From NCBI GenBank assembly GCA_030141605.1, contig JAQGDQ010000001.1, positions 2,638,501 to 2,702,500 of the forward strand: a DNA stretch of 64,000 nucleotides, given 5' to 3'. The stretch comes from Tubiluchus corallicola (Eukaryota > Priapulida > Priapulimorpha > Priapulimorphida > Tubiluchidae). The notes beneath the pieces are model-generated. The model was not told where the DNA came from. It saw nothing but the letters and a program-made list of their open reading frames with translations, and did not search any database. Below, piece after piece: positions 1 through 12,850 of this stretch (its first letter is position 1; every line of letters starts with the position of its first letter). A program made the translations under genes and the position numbers.

Positions 1-784
1 CGCTTCGTGCAAAATTGATGTGCAAGACACGAAAAGAAATATTTAAACTTCTTGCCATCTCTAGTTTCAAAGGGCACGAATGTGTCCCGTATTTTGATGA
101 ACTAATAGTATTTTCTCGGCGAGAGATTTATAATCATCTTTGCCAGTCGGAATTTTGCGGCACGGAGCGATAATTTGCTGCTCTTGAAACGAGTTTTTAC
201 TGCAGCGATCGACAACATTTGTAATAATCGTGCAATGATTCGTTCTGTGTTTATTTTAAACTAAACCTTAAAAAATCGATAATTAGTACCTTTATTTTAA
301 ATGCAAAATCTTCCAATATTTTTGTTCTAGCACGTTTATTCCAGATTCTGTATAAATCCTAGCGTTTCATTTTACTTGAGTCATAATTTTTGATGATTCT
401 TTACAGTATGTGGGCGTGACATTGTGGAGTTTCAAAATATCTGACTATGTTTAATTAAATTTCTGAGTTTCATATACACCAGAAATAACTGAATTATTTA
501 TTCAGTTATGAAAAAAGCACCTAAAACAGCTCAGCTGAATGCATGGAATCTCAGACATAGCGAGTATGACTCTTCAGCTTTTTTATCCAAGATCTATAGC
601 CGGTAGAAGAGTTTTTGGTTGTGGCTGTCGGTGTTTCTTTATGTGCTTGTTCGCATAATAAAATTAAAATAGATGAAAGTATAATCATCAAGCGTTTGAA
701 TGATCAAAGATATAGCTAATGAGGTAAAAAATTTCCAAACACAGCAGATGAAGCTATAATCATCAACCACATGATACAGTGATA
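1..784. other. no gene seen
   Basis: AT-rich sequence without a long ORF, recognisable domain or repeat. I see nothing annotatable here. Confidence 0.5.
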
Positions 785-1175
785 GGTTAAGCCGATGATA
801 CACCAAAGCGTCCAGCTTCCAGCGTGCGACATCTGGCGGCAATGTCCAGCGTATACCGTTCACTGAGTGTTAGAACAAAGTGCCTGACGTTTAATCTCTA
901 TGTTTTCTGCAAGAAAAAAGGGACAATAATCAAATTTATTTTTGTGATGCTTTCATTTATTCGTTGCTTGTTGTCGTCATTGGCTGGTGAGGAAAAGACG
1001 TTGGACGCCGGACGCCAAACGCTCAAAATACGAATGGCTTCTATTTTTCAGCATCCGCTGCCAAAATCTTTGGTTTCATTACTTATTGATAACATACACG
1101 TTTCATTTGTCCCTTCGAACGCCAGACGTTAGACATCGGGCGTTTTGGTTCATCGTAGGCATTAAGGAGCCTATT
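785..1175. repeat. short inverted-repeat (MITE-like) element
   Basis: The left end (about 785-815, reading ACCAAAGCGTCCAGC) matches in inverted orientation the right end (about 1125-1175, GGGCGTTTTGGTTCATCG...GGCATTAAGG). The internal part at 973-1030 (TCATTGGCTGGT-GAGGAA, then several GACGCC-like words and AAACGCTCAAA) recurs in direct orientation at 26344-26405. Short ORFs in this stretch are by-products of the repeat. It resembles a non-autonomous DNA transposon, but I could not define a target duplication, and the superfamily is unknown. Confidence 0.5.
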
Positions 1176-1189
1176 GTTTTAGGGGGTTG

Positions 1190-3660
1190 AAGACTTAAAC
1201 ACCTAGGTCAAAAAAGCTCAAAAATTTAAATAGCTGTCTGACGATTACATTACTTGACGCAATGACTTGTCTGTATGAACAAGACCTAGAAACGTATCGC
1301 TTTTTGGCTTGAAAAGGCAAACGTCCTTCTTGAAAAAAAGCTGTCAAAATAAATATAAAAATAAATAGTGACTTCATGTAAAGGTGTGAAATTGCAACTC
1401 TACTGAGGACTCTCTTTACTTGTGTCTTCACATTTTTAAAATAATTCAGTCTATGAATAACTTCTCCTTATTTCTAAACAACTTGAAAAATGTTAAACCG
1501 AATTTCGTGTTGACAGATAATCTTAACGGAATGTGTTCCACAATAGCAAGCACTAGCTTTCTGAGAATATCCATTAACTTGGCCCATTAATCTCATCGAT
1601 ATGTTTCCTGCGCGTCTCCTTCTCAATCTAAGAAATGAATGTTTTTTTTCTGCAAACTTGCGTTTACTTCCAGTAAAATTTATTTGTTTTTGGTTGGTAT
1701 TTTTACTAACAACATGGTAAAAATTTCATGGCTTAGATGGAAATCAAGGAAATCGATTCAAACGAACTGAAGTTTCGAGAGCTAGTGCAGGCCACAACAA
1801 ATCTCTTTATCTATCTAAATTAAAAGCGTTTTAATGGACATGTGATTACCCAAGTAATCACTCGTTCGCTCGTCAATACATAGAGCTTCCTGTTAACTTT
1901 CTTCAAAATGAAACAAAATTTGGCTGGCATGGCTATTCCTAGCAGGGAGCAAGACTGCTGAATAATGGAAATCAAGGTCAAAAGACATGGTCCTCGGCAA
2001 ATTTGTCTGTATGTATGTCCGCAACTACTTGGCCCTTCAAAGTTCTTGGCCTCTTCAAACCACTCGGTCTGTGAGACCGAAAGGCGAAAAATGGAGGTTA
2101 TCTATGGTCTGACTTGGTGCAGATATACATGAAAAGTGAACAATCAAAATAAAATAATGAAATCCTGTTGCCTGTGGTGTAAACTATAACTATATATTTG
2201 CGATTAAGTGGCAAGGTTTAGAGAGCGACTTGGCGAATTTTACTTTTACAAATAATGCTCACAGATTTATTGTCACAAAGAAAACCATTTAGTGACTAAA
2301 CTCTAAGCCCATCTCTACAACCATATCCGTTGCACCAGCGACGAGAATCCAGGCATTTGTCTTTATCTCATTTTCATCCAACCAACCTTGCGCGAAATCT
2401 TCGTCTTCGCGAAGCATTCATAAACATAACTGTACAACAGAAAATAACGTGAAACCTTTTTTCAAAATTCCAGGGATGTATCACAATTAGAAATATTAGT
2501 TTGAGATAGGTCAAACAACCTTATGTAAATTTTGGTTTTTCGCGTCAAAGTACATAAATTTATTTGAGCCCGTACATAAATTAGCTCACTGACTCTGCAC
2601 AGGAGATGTTTTACCGATGAAAATCTAAATGACCCATTCTGAGGTAATGACATTCGGCTATAATTTCTAAATGTCAGCGACTTATCGGCTTGTCCGAAAA
2701 GGAGATGGTGATTTCGTAATAGTTTGACAACATAGACTTTGCACTTTGTGCAACAAGAAGTTTGAGACAGTTTTTGAGCAGATGAAAATTGAAGAAACGT
2801 CGGAATGTAATAAACTAAAACTAAGATATCAGAGTACATCCACAAAGTTTGACAGAGACACTGACTCTATTATCACAAAAATAGAAACAGGTTTGCAGTG
2901 GCCAACAAAAATCTATAATTTGCGTAATAATGTTCAACTTTTTCACCCAACGTACTCAATCACTCCCTGAAGAAAATATGTACTTTCTGAACCTAGCCAC
3001 TCACCAAAGTCCAACTAGAGCTGATTACTTAAACCATTTCAATGACATGACGAAATATCTGCTTCGTCAGTTAAAAAAGGCTTTTAGGATATTTAACATT
3101 GCAAGTTACATTTTTATTTGGGTTTTTATTGTTTTTAAGTAATGCATGTCGATTTCGTGCATGGTAAGCCACGAGGAAGATTGAAAATTGTTAATGCTGT
3201 CTGATTCTGCCTCGAATAAAACGCAGCAAGTTAGAAAGTGCAAAAAATGTGAAGATCTTTTAAACAAAAAATAAGATTAATATATACCTGTGTCTCGTTG
3301 CTCATCAAAATAATGAAATTACGCCACATCTCTTATATTCTGACTAGATAAAACTAAAATGGGCAGAACTGTGCGAAATCTTTTGTTAGCTTACTCAACG
3401 AAGTCGTCTGGTCCTTCTAATTTTTGGAAAAACAGCATTTTATGAAGTTGACCCAACGGAGTTATGCAACATGCCTTTTTCATTTATTTTAAAGAGAACA
3501 TAAGAATATGAAATAACAAAGCAAAACACGATAAGTGTTCTTTCCTTTTTAAATGTCTTCTTGACCCAGCAAATCTATAATAACAAAAAAACTTGTCAAT
3601 GATCTCTTGGGGCCTTCAACATATGCATACATAAATTGAAATATTGATATTAGACACACT
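1190..3660. other. no gene seen
   Basis: AT-rich sequence. Two overlapping short ORFs on opposite strands near 2462-2970 show no recognisable domain and no coding signature. I see no RNA gene or mobile element. Confidence 0.4.
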
Positions 3661-3689
3661 CAGCGTGCGTACACTTGAGTGTATGTCAT

Positions 3690-3883
3690 TTCGCCAGCGC
3701 ACAATTCGCCAGTTTATCTTTTCGCCAGTCTGTGTCTTCGTCAGTCTCTCTTTTCGCCAGTCTATCTTTTCGCCTGTGTATATTTTCGCCAGTCTGTGTT
3801 TTCGTCAGTCTGTCTTTTCGCCAGTCTATCTTTTCGCCTGTGTATCTTTTCGCCAGTGTATATTTTCGCCAGTGTATCGTTAC
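3690..3883 (+). repeat. 16-bp tandem array, left arm of copy 1
   Basis: About 12 units of TTTTCGCCAGTCTATC with substitutions (GTGTAT, GTCTGT). Because 16 is not divisible by three, the three overlapping ORFs read the same array in three frames with a 16-residue protein period, so none is a gene. The inner edge runs into sequence shared with the right arm and with copy 2. Confidence 0.85.
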
Positions 3884-4639
3884 TAATACTGAAGACTTAA
3901 CTGACCTAGAACTAACTATTGACCTATGTCGGTACCATACTTATAATATTATAGCAGGGTTTCATTTAAATGCTCTCTGAACCAAGGCTATAAGTTTTAC
4001 AGAGGCATGCCATATATCATTGGATTCGCAATGAAACGTAGAATCTGCACTAAAGTTGCTAGTCGCGTTTCGTTTGACCAGAAAACGGCAATAAATAGGA
4101 TGTCCGGTCGAAAATTCAACATTCAGGATCTGCTGTCATTTTCAGTCTGCGATGTTTAGTTCCCAAAATACGCGTATTTTTAGACTAACTCAAAAACTAG
4201 ACAGTGCTACTTGACCGGCCAAATTTTCTGTGCTTATAACTAGTGTAGAGTGCCATTCTAGCTTGAAATTTCGATACGTGAAACTCTGACCCAATTGAGT
4301 TATAACCCGATAACCCGGATAGGATTAGATGTTTTCCCCCAGTTTTAACAGCGGGAAAATGAGTCTGGGAAATTGATTGTGGAAGAGGTACTGAACGTTG
4401 GGGGAGGCCATAGTTTACGAAGTGGGTAAAGAATCGATTGGACTATCAGTAGGACAAAGATAGTTAAGGACCGCATCGTTTGGCATTAATGACTCCTCAA
4501 AGTCATCCCGTTTTCCTATACCTTAAATATGGGGAACAGTATTTTTCTTCCCCTATACCTTAACTGTGAGAGGAAAGGGTTTGGAAAAAAGGTCTTCACA
4601 CAATAACTCTAAGTAGTTTTTGCGACACACTGTAGGATG

Positions 4640-5160
4640 GATATCCGATGGGATTATTGCCAGTGGTCGCCATCTTGGTAACTGGCGCTTCAGTCTTGAG
4701 TAACGTAAGGGTAAAGTTTTGGTGAGTTACCGCAAAAACTAAGGCCGCGAAGTCCTTCTGGCATCTCAGCCTAGTAGAACAAGAACCGTCTTATTCAAAA
4801 TGGCTTCCTTCAAGAGTTATGGTTTCCCAAAGTTAAAAATATTGATTTTTTTCTCTCATACGCCTTAGGTATGGTACCAACATGGGTCTAGAAGAAAGGC
4901 CGCAACGCGGAAACCGTTTACAGGTGGCAGCTGTGTAGCGCATGGTTGATAGAGAATTGATTGAACTATCGTCACATGGCACCATGCTGCCCAAGTGGTG
5001 CTTTTGTCCCGAGTAACATAAAATTTAGAAAAATTAGGACCTCTAGATCCTTATAGCTTCTCGGCCTGATTAGCCAAGGATGTCTCTATCTCGAGTATCA
5101 ATCACGTGATTCCGGTAGGCCTTCTTCAAGAAAAATGGCTTCCAAAATTAGGCATTTTGA
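4640..5160 (+). repeat. imperfect direct repeat in loop of copy 1
   Basis: About 4670-4820 resembles about 4985-5150: GCGCTTCAGTCTTGAGTAAC against GTGCTTTTGTCCCGAGTAAC, then a CTTCTGGCATCTCAGCCT-like stretch, then TTCAAAATGGCTTCC against AAGAAAAATGGCTTCC. This suggests an internal duplication inside the foldback loop. There is no coding potential. Confidence 0.45.
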
Positions 5161-5947
5161 CACCTTCGTCTCATATATTAAAGGAAACATCTCGTTTATG
5201 CAATTAGCCAAATATCGGTTCATTTCGGATAAACAAAAAAGAGGAAAAAATATTAGTACAGCGCGTATTATTCTGTGTTTCATTGGGAATCCAATAACAT
5301 ATTCCACGCCTCTGTAGGAGATATCTTCCGTTCACAGAGCTTTTAAAGGAAACCACGTCAGTTTTTCCCTATTGTTAAAATACGTTGTACAGACAATTGC
5401 AAGTTTGGACGCTTTGTAAAATGGTAGCAGTTCAGGGTTCAACAAAAACTAAGCCAAGGCACAGCACTTTATTTGTTTTTTTCCTTTGCTAAGCTGATAC
5501 TTCTTGTAGAAGTAATCAAAATGAACGTATTTTGACGATTTTCGGATCATACTACAGGCGGGTCAAAGGGTCATCGGAAATTACAAGCTAGGATGTTCCT
5601 CTACCTAGCTACAAGCACACCAAATTTGGTCAAGTAGCATTGTCTAGTTTTACAGTTATTCCAAAAAGATACGTATCTCCAAAACTAAACATCGCAGAAC
5701 GAAAATAACAGCAGATCCTGATTGCCAAAATTTCGACTGGATCTGCTTTTTATTGCAATTTTGTGGCTAAACAAAATACGACTCGCGACTTTGACGCAGT
5801 GCATCAGATTCTACGTTTCATTTTAAATCCAGTGATATATGGCATGCGTCTGTAGGACTTGCATCTTCCGTTCACAAAGGTCGATACCTAATGGTCAAAG
5901 GTGACTTCTAGTGAGTTAAGTCTTCATTGTTAGTCACGATAACATTG

Positions 5948-6549
5948 GCGAAAAGATAGACTGGCAAAAAGGTAGACTGACGAAAAAGTACACTGGCTAA
6001 AAGGTATACTGGCGAAAAAGTAGACTAGCGAAAAGCTGGACTGGGGAAAAAGTAGACTGGCAAAAAGGTAGACTAGCGAAAAAGTAGACTGGCGAAAAGT
6101 AGACTGGCAAAAAAGTAGTCTAGCGGAAAGATAGACTGGCGAAAAAGTAGACTGGCGAAAATAGACTGGCGAAAAGATAGACTGGCGAAAAGATACATTG
6201 GCAAAAAGATACACTGGCGAAAAGATAGACTGGCGAAAGGAGATTGGCGAAAAAGTAGACTAGCGAAAAGCTAGACTGGCGAAAAAGTAGACTGGTAAAA
6301 AGGTAGACTGTCGAAAAAGAGACTGGCAAAAAGGTAGACTGTCGAAAAAGAGATTGGCGAAAAGGTAGACTGTCGAAAAAGAGATTGGCGAAAAGGTAGA
6401 CTGGCGAAAAAGTAGACTGGCAAAAAAGTAGTCTAGCGGAAAAATAAACTGGCGAAAATAGACTGGCGAAAAAATAGACTGGCGAAAAGATACATTGGCA
6501 AAAAGATACACTGGCGAAAAGATAGACTGGCGAAAAGATAATTGGCGAA
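5948..6549 (-). repeat. 16-bp tandem array, right arm of copy 1
   Basis: About 38 units of the 16-bp word, here reading GATAGACTGGCGAAAA, with one-base length variants. The outer end is ATTGGCGAAGTGGG. Three minus-strand ORFs (SPVYFFASL/FRQS repeats) are frame shadows of the array. Confidence 0.85.
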
Positions 6550-8280
6550 GTGGGTTAATACCCATGCACTTTACTCTTCAAAATTAATGTCTTGAAAAAC
6601 ATCTGATCCGCCTAGCACATTTGGATATGAGTTATTCATAAAAGTTCTATAAAAAAGCACTTTGTAGTCTACACTTCCAAAATTGTTGATGTAGTTCCTC
6701 TTTAATTGGCATCTATATAGGGTTCTCCATTGCTTTCATTTTTACAATGATTCAAATTTACTCCAATTTAACAGCCTTTGGATGACTATTTGAAACGTAG
6801 TACCAGTGATTTATGGCAATATTAAATCAATAGAGCCATTCTTTTGTTGTCGAGATTGCTTTTTATGTTGTTATCCCAACAGTTGACTGACTGAATAATG
6901 GACCAGTTGGATGACTAACCCATCGACTTAGTAACTCATTGACCGCCTATCTGACCAACTGGTTGTTCGACTAACAGGCTCGCCTGAGATTGATTGACTC
7001 ACTGAGATCCGGCCAGCTATTAGTTGACCGTCTGACTAACTGACTGACTGACAGATCACCAACCTATCCGACCTACCGATTGGGCAACTGCCTGGCCCAG
7101 ATTAGCAAGGCATTTACTTCCGAGTCAGACTGTGAATTTTTATACCAACAATTATACATCCAAGGTGAATATAAATAAATTTATTTTGTCTGGACATTTG
7201 ATTCACAGCAACACATTTGCTAAAATCGCCCTTAACCATTTATTATAATTATGACTATTGAGAATCCTTCAGCTGCTTATGGACAAAATAATTTATAATA
7301 TTATGATACACCATTATCATAATTAATGTTATAATGGTGTCCGAGTGCCGTTAAAGATGTAGCATTATGATATATAAATTTATACAAACCATTAGGTTGA
7401 TTTGCATATGCTTGATAACTTTTCAAATTTTTCGCGAAGAAAACGTAAACAGTACGTTTTGAATGACTATCAGCTGACGTTCATTTTCTCTCATCAGTAC
7501 ACTGCAGCATGCAGAGTGTTGGTTATTGAGTATGCGTACAATATTTAAGCACTCTTAATAAAAAAACATATTGATTTTTTTCACTTCTTGGCTTACAGGC
7601 TAACAGGAAATGTAAGCCATGCAGTTCAAATCTGTATAGCATGATGAGAACTCGCTGTTTATATATATCACGAACCAAACTAACAATAATACAGGTGAAA
7701 AACTATGTCTGCATATGCTGTCTAGTGGTCAAAAAGTTGGCACTACGCTGAGGATTAGAATCCGCTATAATATCCTAAAAAGTGCATTGCCACGATACCC
7801 GATTTCCCTTTCCTGTCTTTTTTTGTCTTACAACACTTTGCAATAAACTAATGTATTGACTATCAGTAACTCGTAAAGAATTAATATCTTTAAAAGGGTG
7901 AACAATATTGTTCGGTAAATAGTAGATTTATTAATAAAAATCGGCGCTAATTAGTATTTTCTAGTGTTATTACTTTCAGTAAGCTGGGATTGTATATAGG
8001 CCAGAAATGGCACATAGACCACACTGAATCAATCATACTGAAGTGATAATTAGTCACGAGCACCGTGGACACTGGTCACACGTGAGCGTAATAAACATAA
8101 TCTACAGATTTTAACATGAGTAAACTATATTGGACCAAGAATAATCAATTGGTAAACACAGCCATGTTGTCATCAGAAATCATTCAGTTTTGTTATTACA
8201 AAATTTAGATTTGCTTCTTCCATAACCATTTCGGATATTAAGTATTCATTTGTAAAGTTGTAATTTATTGTAAAGATGTT
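6550..8280. other. intergenic; degenerate GACT repeat
   Basis: About 6885-7095 is a heavily mutated tetranucleotide tract dominated by GACT/GACC words (CTGACTAACTGACTGACTGA is the purest part). The remainder is AT-rich without a gene. A 10-bp inverted repeat (ACACCATTAT/ATAATGGTGT) lies near 7309-7342. Confidence 0.5.
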
Positions 8281-11200
8281 TTGTTTGATGTTTCAGTTCC
8301 TTTTGACATGCCCAACTGTAAACAATACCATATCGAATTAAGAGTTTGCGTCACTGTGGCGTGTGGCTACGTAATTGGCTTCCCTAATAGCATTTTGTCT
8401 TCGCTAGTTAATCAGGGTCGGGGAACCGCTAACCAAACGCAATTTATTGCTTACTGGTGCTTGGCTGATTCCATCATTAATATCAGGCATGCAAGCTTTG
8501 ACTTTTGCTTCATTACGTCAACCACCACCTGTCTTAATGTATAACATGAAAAATGGGGCCTTGACCTTTTGCATCTGTGAAAAGATGAAATGGCTAGCTG
8601 ATGATGGGATTTTTGTGACTTCCGCCTAAAAGCTACAATGCTATTTGATCAACTGTAGAGACAAATTATGCTAAACATAATTCACAAACTATTTCAATAG
8701 CAACTGGCGAGATTGAAAAAACTTTAATTTATGTTATTTATACCTTCATTTGCGGCATTTATTCAGTTTATTGAGATGAATGTTTATTAAGCCATAAATA
8801 ATTTGCTCTTGTCAAAGGTGTTTTACACTAGAAGAATACAATAAAGTTATAAAAACACCTATGCTGGAGCTGAGTGGGCTTGGCCTTTCTGACTATCTGG
8901 CGAAAATAGCTAGAATAGAGTAAATGAATACCAATAGTAACAACATCAACGATAATAAAACTCTGAAAACATGTAATTCAGCTACTCAGTTAGCTTTATT
9001 TAACACAAATTAAAATTATAATATTTGTGAAAGTTAAGGTGATGGGGTTATAAATGATTGTATCACACAGTGGCTGACCCTTTCCCTTATCTGAATAGAT
9101 TATCCTGTACAATAATTAGCTTCCAAGAAAATTAGAAAGGCTGCCTTTTTAAGTGCTGGAAGTCTCCTTGCAATATGGTTAAGCACAAACAGTCATTCGC
9201 GATATTCTACACTGTGAGTATCGCTAAAATTAGGATAAACCTGCATATTTCATTAAGAACTCGTCCTTGGCTACAAAAACAAAAATAAGTTAAAATTCTA
9301 ATACGTGGCGTTGACGCTAATTGAATTAGAAACTAACCGACCAGAACGAGTGCATGATTCTTCCTTCTGTTCTTTCGATGAGTGTTCATTCTGGAGGTAT
9401 AAACAAAAAAGGGTACTGGGGCGGTTTAAATATAAAATTCACCTTCGCGAACTAAACTATTGGCAAATAATACTTAATGTCACAAATGGCGTAAAAACTA
9501 AAACATCTATTAAATCATCTACGTTTATCCTTAAGGGCTTTCTATGTGATACTTAAACCTGGGAGTCTTCTCTCTGCAAACCAATCTCATCTTCGGAAAA
9601 TCGTTTATAATCTCCTACAAAATGAAAGGAAAACGCCAATGGAAAGTTTATCTTCACAAATTTTTGCTTTTAGTCAATACACTTTTTTTCTTCTTGCGCT
9701 CAGTTTCGCGCAACGTTTATATCTGTCTGCCTTAGGCAGTCAGTTCAGCAAAGTTGCTTTTGTCAAGGATATGGTTTCCAACAACAAGGTACTAGCAGAA
9801 AATTTATATCATAATAGCGCAACCGGATTTGGAAGAACTCGTAGAAATTACTGCATTGTGTGACTAAATGAACAACCACGACTATTTGCCATAATAACAA
9901 CCATTATTTTCAATGGTTGTTACTAAGCAGAAACAGTATAGAGAGAAACTTTATTTTGCAAGTCTTTGCAATCTAAAAGTGTTTTCATCAAGTAGAGGTG
10001 TTGAATAATTGAACGTTGTTTCTCATTAAGTGCGTTTCTTTGAAGCTTGGCATTTCGCATTTCACCTGGAACCTATTTTGTGGACGCGTTTGTGGCTATA
10101 GCGTTTGTGGCAATATAGCTTAATGAGAACTTGATTTAAGTGTGGCTTCTTTTCACGTTAATGAGGACTTAAGAAGTGGGGGACATACCTGCTAAAAACT
10201 AGGTGATGCTGAGCTGTTTTTATCACATAAGTGTGCCAATTTGTGCATGGTTCATGTATCCAGGCAGAACTATCTTTAACTATGAAAAGGCGACCATTTA
10301 AAATTGACTACATTATTTTGACCAGTTCACGAACAATCTTCACCTTGAAATTTCATTCCACACTTCTCGAAGTTGTGCCTTCGCCTGCTTTGAATGTTAC
10401 GTATTGTGGACTTTTACTGATAATGTCTTCATCCTCATTGTCGACATGTCGTCATCGTTATGGCCGACAGCATCAATTACAAATACAGTACCAGGAATAA
10501 CAGCAAACGCAACAACAGCAACAACCCCAGCAGTAACAGCAGTATCAGCAGCATCTTTATTGGTACCATCTGTTGCACTGGCATATTACTGGCATCATCA
10601 TCATCATTATAAGAAAGAACTACTGCAGCCCCAACGATGACAACAACACCGATAGGAACAGTGACAACATAACAACAACAATAAAAGCATTATCACCGCC
10701 ATCATCATCATTATTGCAATTAAGCTGACTAGTATTGAAACAATGAACTTGGTCATTGGCGTTCGAGGTCCTTGTGTTGTCTTTCACTTGGAGTGGATTG
10801 TGGCAATATTGTTCAACTTTTCAGGAGCGCTTCCAACATGTTGGCAATGCACTACCAAATTGAAACAGCTTAAACAAATTCCGCGATAAAGCAGCTTTTA
10901 TGACAATTTGCTAGATATGAGAATTTAGTTATCTTCTACATGTTCACTGATGATCTGTAGCTGATTCACGTACGTTTCCTAGCAATGTAAAGTCGCGTGT
11001 ATTTTTCCTGATCCCATGAATTTGTTCTTTTACGTTTTGCTGTTTTATTATCTCCTGCTGTGAATACCAAATTGTCCCGCTCGAAGTTTTTCAATGAAGA
11101 TAAGCTTCAGGTAAACAATAAAAATACCAACAGTGTCTGCGGAAATTCATTTTAGATCAAAAAATGAACTATGATCACGGGCAACCAAGCATGTATCAAG

Positions 11201-12630
11201 GCTGCATGCAATGCCAAAAGAGGCAGCAAAATAAAGAATATGAAAATGGACTCAGAATGGATTCGCCAAATACAAATTCTGTTAATACCTGGAAGGATTA
11301 CGAAGGGGAAAATGTTAATCCTCAAGTCTGAAAAGTACTACAGAAATCTGTTCAATTAAATCTGTTGACAATCGAAAGCACATTGTAATGCTTGTTGACT
11401 TAACTTTGACTGTCCTTTCCACGATTAGGTTAACAAGACCAACAGGAAAGACTGTCAAAAAGCGAGACTTCAAATGTTTATTAACCTAAATTGATGAAAA
11501 ATAATCTCACGACCAAATCGTACTTCCTAGCTGTTTTGCGTAAGTATATACATAAATCTAAGTTTCTTTTCAAATTTTTCTCCAGTGTCGGCAAGATCGG
11601 GCATGAATCAAAAGCAATTTTTGAGAATTTGTTGTAAAATTTTAACTGGGTCGATATAATGACTAGTTACCTATGATTTTTTCAGTATTTTCCCGCCTGT
11701 TTAATAGGTCGTCGAAACCTTAGCTCTAAACTGGAACATTGCTTATCAACAGATTTTATTATATTTAGCTCTCTGCTATTTTTATGAGGATAAAAACGCT
11801 TTTGCAGCCAGACTAATTTAATATTTCAACACATTAAAATGCTATATAAATTTCAGTGTACAGCTAAGGAACTAAAGAACTAGGACTAGGAAAGCTAACG
11901 GTGTGCACTATTAAAAGATACAGGCAATAAAAAATGAAAAAACTTTAAAGCAATATGACATTCACTAAAAACCAAAAATAAGTCATTTTAATAAGTCAGT
12001 CTTAAAAAGTCTGTTATATATTTCATATCTGTTTGGATTATTCCACAAAGACCCTTCATGAACATTACATAATAATTAGAGATAGTTGTGCATATAGTTT
12101 AACTTGAAATGTTGATGTAGAATTTCATGTAATTTGATTCAAAGGATTCTCAGCAGTTTAAATTCACCTGTTTTCAAACATTTCGGGTTCGTTGTTTTCC
12201 AAAGAAATAAAAACTTTAAAGTGCATCCGACACATCTGAGTTTACTATGACATTGAGAAATAGGCTTATCACATACTCTTTTGTGTATATTCATTCGTCA
12301 TAACTCTTTAAACCACTGGAACTTAATTTCTTATTTTTAATGAAAATTGTGGTGGAGTATCCAATAAACCTCTTTAGCATGTTATGTTAATTGTGTATTA
12401 TATGTCTGCTATCATTATTACTAAACAATAATTATTAACATTTGATAAATATTACGTCACACATGCATAGCATTTTTACTGCTTTCAATGAAAGAATTAA
12501 ACGTTAAAATTGATCAAACATTTAAACAAGCACGCCAAATACATAAAGTCGTTTCACATCATACGTAGCAATGATAAGCTCGATTTGTCACTTTGTGGTG
12601 GTGTTCTTCTGTGCCGATTGTATATCAATT
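8281..12630. other. no gene seen; short ORFs only
   Basis: ORFs of 60-105 aa at 8281-8629, 9305-9863 and 10231-10640 show no recognisable domain, and the last lies in an imperfect CAG/AAC-rich triplet tract (about 10495-10700). A perfect 11-bp stem TAACAACCATT/AATGGTTGTTA with a 6-nt loop lies at 9895-9922. Nothing else is supportable. Confidence 0.4.
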
Positions 12631-12850
12631 CACCAGTTATCTTTTCGCAAGTGTACTTTTTCGCCAGTCTATTTTTTCGCCAGTCTACCTTTTCGCCAGT
12701 GTACTTTTCCGCTAGTCTACCGTTTTGCCAGTCTGCTTTTTACTAGTCTACTTTTTCGCTAGTCTACTTTTTCGTCTGTCTACTTTTTCGCCAGTCTACT
12801 TTTTGCCAGTCTACCTTTTCGCTTCGCCAGTCTATCTTTTCGTCAATGTA
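12630..12850 (+). repeat. 16-bp tandem array, left arm of copy 2
   Basis: About 13 units of TTTTCGCCAGTCTACT. Predicted ORFs at 12510-12955 are repeat shadows. The inner edge continues into GTAATCACCACTAACAATGA, the inverse of the right-arm inner edge near 13700. Confidence 0.85.

Larger units (their letters stand above)
3690..6549. mobile_element. foldback-like element, copy 1
   Basis: The left arm (about 3690-3883) is a tandem array of about 12 units of a 16-bp word, plus-strand TTTTCGCCAGTCTATC. The right arm (about 5948-6549) is an array of about 38 units of the same word in reverse complement. The inverted symmetry continues into the unique sequence: 3883-4330 matches the reverse complement of about 5560-5948, including ATGCCATATATCA...AATGAAACGTAGAATCTG and the region around CTGCGATGTTTAGTT. 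The loop (4330-5560) has no transposase ORF and holds an imperfect direct repeat. This layout is that of foldback transposons (Drosophila FB/Galileo type), though no family can be assigned. It is likely non-autonomous and moved in trans. Confidence 0.7.
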
